This document shows, piece by piece, positions 47,301 through 55,900 of a stretch of DNA of 64,000 bases. The position numbers were made by a program, and so were the translations under genes. Position 1 is the first letter of the stretch; each line of letters opens with the position of its first letter. A model generated the notes under the pieces. It saw only the letters and a program-made list of their open reading frames with translations, made no database searches and had not been told where the DNA came from. This DNA is from Membranipora membranacea. Taxonomy: Eukaryota; Bryozoa; Gymnolaemata; Cheilostomatida; Membraniporidae. The DNA lies in NCBI GenBank assembly GCA_914767715.1, contig OU612074.1, forward strand, positions 10,202,062 to 10,266,061. Direction: 5' to 3'.

Positions 47301-47462
47301 TTGTATTTGACAGGACACTTCACACAGGTTGTATGGAAGGGCAGCGAGGAGTTAGGTATCGGTAAAGCAGCAGATAGTAAAGGTCGTGTGTATGTCGTCG
47401 CTAACTACTCTCCAGCTGGTAACTATATCGGTAACTTCGCCGCAAACGTCAGCCGACCCTAA
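33356..47462 (+). CDS. Tandem double-CAP (GAPR-1/GLIPR2-like) protein, twelve exons
   Basis: Exons: 33356-33386, 33544-33709, 38532-38632, 39413-39490, 40607-40720, 41991-42125, 43190-43236, 43618-43728, 44405-44496, 45072-45250, 46134-46211, 47314-47462. All junctions are GT-AG and phase-compatible; 1,281 nt give 426 residues. CAP domain 1 (about residues 20-165) and 2 (about 271-426) each keep the GAPR-1 cavity residues: His in LKHSG / LQHSSG, Glu in LGENIA, Glu in QWYSE, His in GHF-QVVW, and the ANY-PAGNY end. The linker (about 165-270) has a Ser/Asp/Glu stretch, [10 protein letters not shown], and [20 protein letters not shown], which resembles linkers of invertebrate GLIPR2-like proteins. 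No signal peptide is evident, as in cytosolic GAPR-1. Two of the introns sit at matching places and phases in both domains, evidence for internal duplication. The first exon (31 nt) is the weakest part; starting at the Met inside exon 2 is possible. Confidence 0.88.
33683..33806 (+). repeat. 62-bp tandem duplication across a CAP splice donor
   Basis: 33683-33744 is repeated at 33745-33806 with a few changes. The unit contains the last 27 bases of CAP exon 2 and its donor (ctcag|gtaatt), so the exon end and donor occur twice. Use of the second donor would add 62 bases and shift the frame. Confidence 0.88.
33853..34113 (-). mobile_element. CAGGGCC-ended MITE, copy c
   Basis: Ends caggcccgcagtttc...aactagggccctg, flanked by acatg on both sides (5-bp target duplication). 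Lies in CAP intron 2. Confidence 0.82.
34128..34330 (+). repeat. tRNA-headed SINE
   Basis: An A-box-like start near 34138 (ctcagtttgttaaag), B box tgggtagaatcccgc at about 34187, then a body with gaggtgtgctccgattta and aacagcatggtggcttttat. The body recurs in part at 29730-29800, and the head and first body part at 45413-45560. Confidence 0.6.
34331..35276. other. CAP intron 2 sequence without further features
   Basis: No exon or family-level repeat is recognised; a short duplication (ataggccgt) occurs near 35022-35042 and a 21-base one (tgggtgtggtta) near 35088-35125. Confidence 0.4.
35277..35358. repeat. (GGGCAT/GACATG)n hexanucleotide tract
   Basis: About 13 hexamers of gacatg, ggcata and gggcat. 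The period of six keeps frames open on both strands (Met-Gly or Met-Pro/Ser repeats); this is not evidence of coding. Confidence 0.9.
36843..37300 (+). repeat. 30-bp tandem repeat array, possible decayed coding repeat
   Basis: About eleven 30-base units of the form caaccaccagcggtgtatac lie at 36950-37270. One register gives repeats such as [11 protein letters not shown] and is preceded by [20 protein letters not shown], which reads like a protein tail, but it has in-frame stops. Another register is open for 159 codons (VHTTHQ...VYTTN). Because the period is a multiple of three, openness is weak evidence of coding. It is inside CAP intron 2 and may be a fragment of an unrelated gene carried there. 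Confidence 0.5.
37352..37600 (+). mobile_element. GGGGGTCTTTCAATT-type MITE, copy 1
   Basis: Inverted ends ggggggtctctcaataagaaa and ttcttattgaaaaacccccc; interior rich in tcgctcactc/gagtgagcgat inverted phrases. Related copies lie at 49129-49373 (inverse orientation) and 51214-51395 (decayed). Confidence 0.75.
39948..40030 (+). mobile_element. Decayed LINE 3'-end fragment
   Basis: aggtcaacaagtta...tctaagaaaacctctataagtaaatgaataa matches the last part of the LINE 3' region (about 21308-21385) with many changes. Confidence 0.45.
40830..41066 (+). mobile_element. CAGGGCC-ended MITE, copy d
   Basis: Highly similar to copy a over its full length; flanked by ctatg on both sides (5-bp target duplication). 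Lies in the CAP intron after exon 5. Confidence 0.85.
41611..41720 (+). repeat. SINE-like fragment
   Basis: gacttgtgatctgtgaggtccagg...cgcattcgtttctgatttggta shares its course with 56749-56850 (gacttgtgatcttatgatccagg...tgtcatttctgatttgattct). Confidence 0.5.
42432..42545 (-). repeat. tRNA-derived SINE head, minus strand
   Basis: On the minus strand a B-box-like gggttcatatcc lies at 42468-42478, preceded by a tRNA-like stem region. It is not a functional tRNA. Confidence 0.45.
42893..43172 (+). repeat. tRNA-headed SINE with TTA-rich tail
   Basis: A-box-like tagcttagtggtt (42898-42910), B box gggatcgattcc (42940-42951), about 180 bases of body, then an (ATT)n tail at 43120-43172. It lies directly upstream of CAP exon 7, whose acceptor (43189) follows the tail by 17 bases, so the SINE tail now forms part of the pyrimidine-rich acceptor region. 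Confidence 0.7.
45413..45560 (+). repeat. tRNA-headed SINE
   Basis: A-box-like tatctcagttcgttagag (45419-45436) and B box gggtttgtatcctg (45471-45484); the body phrase ctcaaggtgtgctgcgac is shared with the SINE at 34128. Lies in the CAP intron after exon 10. Confidence 0.65.
46225..46300. repeat. T-rich low-complexity tract
   Basis: Runs of T broken by single A or C, just after CAP exon 11. Confidence 0.8.
46550..46798 (-). mobile_element. CAGGGCC-ended MITE, copy e
   Basis: Ends cagggcagtagtt...aactgcgggcctg, flanked by ttgtt on both sides (5-bp target duplication). Lies in the last CAP intron. Confidence 0.82.
46951..47165 (+). mobile_element. CAGGGCC-ended MITE, copy f
   Basis: Ends cagggccgtagtttt...aactacggacctg, flanked by taacc on both sides (5-bp target duplication). 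It is 152 bases from copy e in the same intron. A further decayed piece lies at about 47590-47715 after the gene. Confidence 0.82.
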
Positions 47463-47572
47463 ATATGTCACTATGTTATATTGACAAGATAACCCCAAGT
47501 CTGTCACTATGTCACATCGACAAGATAACTTGGAGTCTGCCACTACGTCACATCGATAAGATAACTCCGCAC
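47463..47572 (+). repeat. Three 42-44-bp tandem units in the CAP 3'-UTR
   Basis: Units of gtcactatgtcacatcgacaagataac type begin right after the stop codon. As they lie in the transcript, they could fold or bind RNA proteins, but this is only inference. Confidence 0.8.
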
Positions 47573-48134
47573 ATATAACTTCCAATTGCTATTTATATCC
47601 TGAAAGTGCTTTGGGGACTGGGGATCAGGAGGAGCTTGTAATACCAAGCCTGTGTGTTAATTCCCACTCTCAAGGATTTTCGCCTCCCTACAATTTTTCC
47701 TATACTACAACCCTTTGCCTCCTAAGCATATCCAATAACTTTATGCCGATCCTAAGTTCTCCGTATGCTCAAATCAGGGAGGGTGGGATACCCACCCTCC
47801 CTGCTCAAATTTTCCAATCTGCTAGATGACAAAATTCATCATGTCAATGAGTTGCCTTTTTATCTTAACTACTGTATAAAAGACTCCTCTTTTCATGACA
47901 TTGAAATTTAATTTTTTACCTGCTTGTTTAACGAATATGTTAATCTATTCAGTTTTAATGGTATTATATCATTAAGAAATATATTATAAGTCACTGTCTT
48001 TTGCCAAATACTGTGCTTGGCGGATGTGCTATCGCTATTAATTCTATATACTCTGCGATCTCTTTGCCCTTTAGTTCTTTGCCCTTTGCCCTTTAGTTTT
48101 AGAATGATACCGTTACGATATTAACAGATGTCCC

Positions 48135-48140
48135 AATAAA
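48135..48140 (+). terminator. Possible polyadenylation signal of the CAP gene
   Basis: AATAAA 670 bases after the stop codon; other weaker hexamers could serve instead. Confidence 0.3.
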
Positions 48141-49128
48141 TGATATTACTATGAGATAACCAATTTTTCTAGGCTAGATTGTTTTTCTAAATTTTCTTGC
48201 TCATATTTATTCAAAATACAGTGTGATATTAAATCAAATATCTAGTTTAGATGGATGGATTTATAACAATCACTGAGAAAAAAACTGCGAAATTTGTTGT
48301 AGACAATTGCACTGGTAAAAGACATAAACATTGATAAATCAGGTCTCAATTCCGCTACGATTGAAGCAAGGTTAAAACTAGAACTGACACGATCAGAAAC
48401 CCCACCGATAAGTAAAAATATAGTTAGAGCAATACATCAGAATACCTTCACACATTTGGGAAAGCTTATTTAAACATGTGGCTAAATAACTTTTATAGAC
48501 TGACATGTGAGCGTTAGAGTTTCTTAGTAATGATCAGTGGACTTTTTTCTTTGTGGGACTCTACTATCTGGGCCGACTGCAGCCAAATTGGCCGCAATGC
48601 AGCCGCAGGGAACTTTTTTGCAATATCTATGTCAAATTATGCAAATCCATGCTGTTGAGCTTAAAATTTATGCAGGAATATAGATCTGTAATAGTATGAT
48701 TGATAATGTGATTGAAATCTGGTCAAAAAGAAACATTTTCACACTGTTTTAAAGTGTCTAGTGCGCAGAATTCAATGGGAACTTTGTTCTAAGAGTTCCC
48801 CCTAAATATTTCTTTGTGGAAATTCCGCTCCCACCAGTTCCCACTCACTCAGAACACTGGCCATAAACATTAAGAGGGTTCCTAATATGAATGATTGACT
48901 CTAATTCAGTACTGTTCAATTAAAAATAATACATTTAAAAATAATGATGCTTGATACCTCTGCTGTCAACAAAACAAAATTATCAAAATAGATGCTCATT
49001 GCACATTCAAAAGAAATATGGCTGTTCTTTGTGACAAGGTCATAATACTACTTGATGACCTGTGTGATGGTTACATAAGGAAATTTTATCTGGCATAGCT
49101 TTGAAAAGTCGAAAACTAATTTAAACTT
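48141..49128. other. Intergenic region without recognised features
   Basis: No exon, repeat family or RNA gene was recognised. Confidence 0.4.
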
Positions 49129-49373
49129 GGGGGTCTTTCAATTAGAAACAGCCAAAATCACAATTTGATAACTCACTCCCTGAGTGAGTGATACCTGCTA
49201 GGCTCTCGCTTTCAGATCGCTCACTCACTTGATGGAACTATATACATTCTGAGTGAACGATTTGAGCGCGATTTTGTCTAATTGAAAGACCAAGTGAGTG
49301 ATAATTTTGGAGCAATGTGATAGTGATAAATTGCTTTAGTAAAGGATCGCTCTTTCTAATTGAAAGACCCCCC
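49129..49373 (-). mobile_element. GGGGGTCTTTCAATT-type MITE, copy 2
   Basis: Ends ggggtctttcaattagaaac and ttctaattgaaagaccccc; inverse orientation to copy 1 at 37352-37600 and similar through most of the interior. Confidence 0.75.
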
Positions 49374-49578
49374 TGAATCACATGTTTTAGCTTCCCTATT
49401 TGAAATACAAGACAACTCTTCACTTTGCTGGCCCAGAGTGAATTCATAATAGAGAAGCCTTTGTACAAAGGCAAGATCAAAAAAGTCTATATTTTGTCTC
49501 AAATTTTGCTGGAGCAGGGCCAGCTTGGTATCTGCTCAATAAGTAAATTTGATCTCCATACATAAACCATGTTTTAGA

Positions 49579-49625
49579 ATGAGCAAGGTTATTCTAATTA
49601 CTCATTCTACTTCATCTTGGCGCAA
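49579..49625 (+). pseudogene. Broken copy of the RNKR-precursor first exon
   Basis: The ATG, the next codons, the donor (gcgcaa|gtaag) and about 60 bases of the following intron match 451-499 and its intron. The copy is two bases shorter, so the signal-peptide frame is lost. The acceptor-like gttttag before the ATG is also shared. No second exon with RNKR codons is found downstream. Confidence 0.65.
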
Positions 49626-49679
49626 GTAAGACTTGTAACAAAATGTTTTATGATACACAGCTTAAATTAAAATTTATTA

Positions 49680-50517
49680 AAATCATCAGCCAATTGCAAT
49701 GTGGGGACGACTGAACGTCTGCTTTGGTTTTGAAATCTTTGATATATTACTATACAAACAACAAAAAATGAGAGACTGATAAATAATCAAAAAGTGAGGT
49801 AGGTAAATGACACTTCTTGTCAAAATAACAAAATAATATCTATTTTTTATCTTGAAAATAACAAAATATTTATGTATAAATCCTTTAGTTATAATAGTGA
49901 TATAATCCACCAGGTACATTGTTAGATCAAGTAAGATAAAATTTGCCTGCATCAAAAGTTGCTCCTAGCCTGAGCAGACTGTCGGGGAAAAGATATCTTA
50001 TATAGAGTTATGTTAGCGGCCTAAAACTGGTAAAACGGCTCATTTATGCAAGTTCTTCTGCCTAGTCATTGTGTCTCATTACAGTCAAGTTTTCTTATCG
50101 CTCATGTCTTTCATGTCTTACTATCATAACATTATCTGTAGTTTGCTTGCAGATTCTGTGAGCGATTGTGGTTAATTGGTGGCTTTCCTCTTCAGTCGCC
50201 GCTGTTTAAGTTCGTCAGGTAACCCTCTTTTTGCATTTTTGAAGCATTCATAGACTGAGCCACTTAGTGGGTTTCTCCCAAACAACCCATCCTAACAACA
50301 GAACAAATGAGTACAGGTGCAATGTTCAAATTGAATGGTTGTTAGCTGTCCAAAGCTTGCATTGGACAATGATAACTTGGCCTGGCGATGAAATAGAAAC
50401 AAAGGCAAACAAAAGACAAAGACTAGGCTACTTAAGCCAGCAGGTAACTTAGACACAGAATCTATCAGCAAGCTATGACTATTCTGAAGAGTATAGAACA
50501 CCTAAGAATTGACTCAC
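49680..50517. other. Region without a supported gene
   Basis: Several short open frames, none with splice context or family motifs. Confidence 0.4.
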
Positions 50518-50693
50518 ATAAGTAGGAGTGTCTTTGGTTGTATGGATATCCCTCATAGATGGGAAGTGGGTGACCAGCTTTGATGCTACATAACCGATAT
50601 CATCAGCAACACCACGCACTGACTCAAATTTTTTAGTATATTCTTCTACTACGTATTTGACATTTATGCATGTGTGATTCCAACTCGGGTTTG
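50518..50693 (-). CDS. Unassigned exon candidate
   Basis: A minus-strand frame of about 58 codons (TNPSWNHTCINVKYVVEEYT..., then FESVRGVADDIGYVASKLVT) runs to a consensus donor, cttat|gtgagt at 50518/50517. Composition is protein-like and the frame contains no stop, but the acceptor is not clear and I do not recognise a family. It may be part of the same gene as 51571-51728 (a phase-2 join is possible at a weak acceptor). Confidence 0.35.
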
Positions 50694-51070
50694 TTTAGCC
50701 ACTCTTTCTTCACCATTCAGTATTAGTCCGGATATCTGAATCTTAGTGTATTGCCCAAATAGCCTCTCCATAGGTCCCATATCAAGACCTGAACACTGAA
50801 ATAGTCAAACAAATTGTTCCAGTGAAAGAACGACAAAAATTAGCCACATTAAAAACCCAAGTTTGGACAAAGGCGCAAGTTTGGACAAAGGCGCGAGTTT
50901 GTTGCATCATCACAACACTGATTTTTGGTGATCAGTGAAGGACCCAATTGCCATAAGTAAAAAAATCAGATGTGTCACAATTTTGCAAACTTCTCGTTGC
51001 GATATATATTCCTAACCAATGTAACACTTTTTGCATGGATATTGATTATTGTATATCGGCAAAGATTAGG

Positions 51071-51200
51071 CAGGTGGAAGCGTGTGGGAGCGGGTGATGG
51101 CGGGCTGGAGCGGGTGATAGCGGGCTGGAGCGGATGATGGAGAGTGGGAGCGGATGATAGCGGGTGGGAGCGGGTGGGAGCACGTTGGAGAGCGGGAGGG
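51071..51200. repeat. GC-rich minisatellite, 20-21 bp period
   Basis: Diverged units of gggagcgggtgatagcggg type. The minus-strand translation (Pro/Ser/Arg-rich) is not taken as coding. Confidence 0.85.
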
Positions 51201-51213
51201 AGGTTGAGAAGGT

Positions 51214-51395
51214 GGGGGTCATTCAACTAGAGTGAGCGATTCATTTTGAAGCAAACTATCACTTCACTCAACAGTTTTGCAATTAGACATATCTTTTCCC
51301 AAATTGTTCACTACGAATGTGTATAGTTCCATCAATGAGTTAGCGATTCGGGAACTGAGTGAGCAATCTTAGAGCAATTCTGGTTATTTAAATTT
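51214..51395 (+). mobile_element. GGGGGTCTTTCAATT-type MITE, decayed copy 3
   Basis: Begins gggggtcattcaactaga; retains interior phrases such as gagtgagcgat and gtatagttccatcaatgag. The right end is eroded. Confidence 0.5.
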
Positions 51396-51570
51396 AAAAG
51401 GCCACGAAATGAACATTCAAATAAGTTAATTTTCACCTGTTGAACTGGCAAATCACAAAAAAAGGAGACACCGTTGAGGAAAGTATTTTGATGAACACTG
51501 AATATGTTTCTGAGTGATATTTAAATGGCCACCACAAAGCAGCCGGTAACGCTTTCTCTATTGTACTTAC

Positions 51571-51728
51571 AAATCCCCAGATGTCAAAAACACAAGGAAC
51601 CTAGCCGATGTTGGTTCCTTCCGGATTGTTGCCAGCACTGCATTGTCTTCAAGCATTTTCCTGGTAGCAGGGCCCTGTCTCTGAGTCGGCATCACCTCTG
51701 GGGTATTCGATTTCTTCTTTTTACAATT
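51571..51728 (-). CDS. Unassigned exon candidate between acceptor and donor
   Basis: Bounded by a good acceptor (gcatcctacag|aat) and a consensus donor (ggattt|gtaagt). It is open in the register NCKKKKSNTPEVMPTQRQ... through LEDNAVLATIRKEPTSARF, phase 0 in and phase 2 out. It does not join in frame to the possible donor at 52973 of the DUF4806 gene, so it may belong to a separate minus-strand gene, or an exon between may be missing from my model. Confidence 0.4.
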
Positions 51729-51729
51729 C

Positions 51730-52964
51730 TGTAGGATGCAAATAGAAATATCATTGAATTAAGATAGCCTAGGATAAATCAGCAGTCCAGTTATGATGGA
51801 GGTACAGCAAAAGACAAAAATGAGAACCTCTTAAACCCAATTTCTAGATCATATAGGACCATCAAGCAGTAAAATAAGCTCCTTTATATATAAATATTAG
51901 CACTACCCAGCAAACGGCCAACATTCCTATACCAGGATGATAACGTTGCTATAACCTTCAAGATTTCTCGCCAGAGCGTTTTTGTGTGATGTTATAATTG
52001 CGAAAACTGTGGACACGTTTTAACCTTATGGTCATGTTATTTCAAATGTTATTGATTCACAGCTATCAAATGTTGTTACCCAACATCGTTAGAACGTTAT
52101 TTGATAACGTTATAATATCGCCAGGTGACAGTAGATTTCGATGTTATAAAAATGTTATGAAATAACATTACAGAATGATGGTGCAGCTTTGTCCGTAAGA
52201 GGAAGCCAATTTATATGGCAAGTAATGTCTTGGCAATATGGCCATTGTATTACAACAAAACATATTTCAATGCACTTATAGTGACCTTTGCATAAAAGGT
52301 CATGCTAATCTTACGGCGACGGCGACGGCTACAACAGCAACCTCATGTGGGATTCCCATCATTTCATACTGTGCACGATAGTCTATTATCAAAATTGAAT
52401 TTGAGCTGTCTATGCATATCTTTTAGTTGTCAAGAATTAAATCGAAATGATAATTTCTTGAACTCTGTATCAAAGACAAGTAGTGTGCAACATAATAAGA
52501 TCATAACATCTTAAAAGATCAATTTGATAAATATGATAAATTAAATCAAAGTCTTACTTCCCTGAACTTTCATTCACATGACAGAAAGCTTCTCCTGGAT
52601 GGGATATTATCTAGCTAGTGGCTCATTACTTGAATGTTTTGCGCAATGAAAACTAAGCCATAACATTATAAACAACAACTGAAATATATTATATATATTA
52701 GGGGACCTGACCCTGAACAAGCATATATGGCTATTTATGCATGGTTGATGGAACGGATTTCAGTTTTTATTCAGAAATAACATACAGCCGATCCTTGTAT
52801 AACTCAAGTCAAGTAGCTTGCTTGAGTTTATGAAGCTATTACTTTGTATTTTACAACCAATCAATAAATGCATGTTTCAATGTTTACAACTGACAAGCAT
52901 GTGACGTTGCACGGCATTCCAATATTTCAAGTTATACAATCGGAAGCTCGAAGTGTATGAATAT
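51730..52964. other. Region without a supported gene
   Basis: Contains a stretch of diverged AACGTTAT-like short repeats (about 51935-52170). A donor-like gggaa|gtaaga near 52553 has no acceptor giving an open frame. Confidence 0.4.
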
Positions 52965-55900
52965 TTACTTACTGCCTATTCTGCGATATACTCGTGTTGC
53001 ACCAAAGGCTCTTTTTGTCTCAGTTCCATGAAGAGAAAAGTCGGACCAAACCATGTTTGATCCGATCCTCTTCATGGCCCTGAGAACAAATTCATCTGCC
53101 GATTTGCCGCCGATGGTTTTGATGTATCTTATCTAAAAAATGCAGACAATATAATTATCATACTTTACTAAGTGCCTGCTAGGGACTTATCGACACTTCT
53201 ATATCTGATGGAACAAGTGACATTGTAAGTATTTGTAGAGCCTCTCAGCGCCAAAAATTAGTTAACATCTCAAATTATTAATAGGTGATCAAATTGGTAT
53301 TAGAAAATTTTGCTTAGATTATTTCCGTACATTTCACAACAACTCGGCAAATCTATGAATAGAGACAGTATCCATCACTGACTACCATCAGTTTTTGCCA
53401 TATTTATCCCCATTTACCCCCTAGTTCATGGCATCATTTGGCATCTCTTTTTTAAATTCCTCAAGTACTTACAAATCTGTTACGTTTAGCTTTGTCGCCA
53501 ACCAGTTCCCCTTCGACACCATCAAATTCACCCCCACTCTCCAGTGGGTTTAGAAAATAGTCGTTTAACTGATCCTGCTTGTTTTCTGATGCACAGTTTT
53601 CCATCGCCTGCAGTCTCTGGTCAATGCTTTTAACCCAATCTAGAAAATAAATAAACCTGATTTATAGACTCTTTCTCATACCTGAAAATCAGCCAAAGAG
53701 TTCACTCTACTAAATTAAATACTGAACATTTTTGATGCTGACTCCAAACTGCGGGAACATTTTACTGAGAAATAAAAACGATATGATCACGATCTGACAG
53801 TGATAACCATAATAAAAGCTGTCCAGGGTCACTGTTAGTGGCATACAACAGGGGTGCCCAACCTATGGCTCATGAGCCACCTCGGCTCATTTTGGCTTTT
53901 TGGGTGGCTCATTTTAATATTTGCAAATTTCACGCGCTTTTTGGCGCGAATTTCATGCGTTCAATTCATGCATGTACAATGTACATTAAATGTATGTATA
54001 GTGTATACAAGTTCATTGTACTGGGTGCCTGCATTGTAATATGTGTGTAGAGTTGTCTTCTTGCAGACTTGCCAACCTACATTTTCCAAAATGCTTACAA
54101 AATTTGCAAAATGCTTAAAATGCTTAAAATGCTTACAAAACTCCAGGGCGCCTTATATGACCAGAAATTGCCTCAAAAACTTTTTCGCGCTACGCGCATA
54201 ATCTCACACAATGACTTTGCTTTGGAATTTTTGCCAACACTTATACATGAATGAATATGATACATATATATCACTGACTGTTTCCATGTTGTCTACACAC
54301 GACGTGGTCAGCTCATTTGGTTTAATTGATTCTTGAAATGGCTCATGTGAGAGAAAAGGTTGGGCACCCCTGGCATACAATATAGGTATGTGCAGCTCTA
54401 AACACCTAAATACGCATTGACTGACATCTTATTGGGGACAAATAGCCCAAGCAGCCACTTCCCCGAGCCTTACAAATTTTGCCTTACCTTCTATCCTTTG
54501 CAGGCTGTTCATTATTTCTGTTTCTACAATAAATGAGTAAAAAGGAAATTATTTATATCACTAGGTCTAAATGGGTTGTGGGGTTAAGAGTTCCCTTTTA
54601 ACACTATTAGAATGAACAGAAAGATTGCTGGGATTTCAAATTCAATTAGGAAATATTTACAGGGATATAGAAATATAAGCAGGTAGGCTAGATTTGATAA
54701 AGGTTTATCAAAATTACAAATATATTCCAACAGCAAAAACTGTCATCAATGTGAGTAAACGATGCCACTCTTTTGTGCCACTGATTGTCACAAGCTCAAC
54801 TTACCTTTACTAATGTCTTGGTTCAGAGGCGCAGTCTCCACATGACAAAAATGGTCCGAATTTGCTATGAGCCTCTGAATGTTTGCTTCAATATAGAGAA
54901 ATACAGAGTAAGTAAAATAAACATGGATTTATAGTGTTGTTGAAAAACTGCACCCTGTCTGTGTAATATATAGGATATTACATTATTCTTAACCCCAAAG
55001 TTGTTGGTCTGTTTCAATGTGTCTTAAATCAAGCTAGGCCTCAAACGCATTCCTTCATTTCACTGAGGATAGAGTCTAATAACACAGCTTCTCTTATCTA
55101 ATTATATGAATCATTGATATTGAAAAAGTGTTATTTTTACAACCACAGCGTTCCGTAAGAATATACTCACATGCGTTTGAGGATCCAGTTGGTTTCTTCA
55201 CTTGATCATGAACAATTGGTTCCTTTGACTTCCCTGTAATAACCGTATAAAATTTTAGAGTGATACAATGAGGAGTTGTCTTTTCATAACAGTTTCATAT
55301 AGTTTAAAACCAATATCTACACTTGATGCAGTTTAGGGCCAGAAACAATTTTATTTATCAAGGTTAAAAGAATTTACATAAAACTACATGTATCTAGAAG
55401 TCTTGGTGTTGTAAAAACATACATGACAAGTAGCCCTTTTCTGAAGGGTAACACCAAATATATGAAGTAATTATCGTATGACACAGATTCACCCACCCCA
55501 CTTTGGCACCTAGGAGCTTATTGAAATGCTTCGCTTGTATTTACTGTATGTTGTCAATGAAAACAAGAAACTATAGTCATTTGCTTGGCCAGGTGATACG
55601 AGCTCTGGTATAAATATCACCTTTTGATTTAATTTAAACTGTTTTACACAATTATGCTCTTCAAATCGCTCCTGGGTCATAGGGTATGCGTCACAGGATA
55701 AAAATAATTGGTCATTTCGCGCAGGATTGTATAGTGAAATTTATGACTTGCACACAATCACCATGTTTCCATGTGAATTTTGAGGTCTGGCTAGATCAAG
55801 ATGAGTTGTCACCTCTTGGCTCGATCTCGCAATATGCAGCCATTTCCATAATAGAGCTGAGAAAAAAAACCATCAAAAAAATCTGCCACACCGGGAAATG

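Noticed and set aside
50975-51226. Pro/Ser/Arg-rich minus-strand frame of 83 codons
   Set aside because: Lies on a GC-rich 20-21 bp minisatellite, with no splice context or homology seen.
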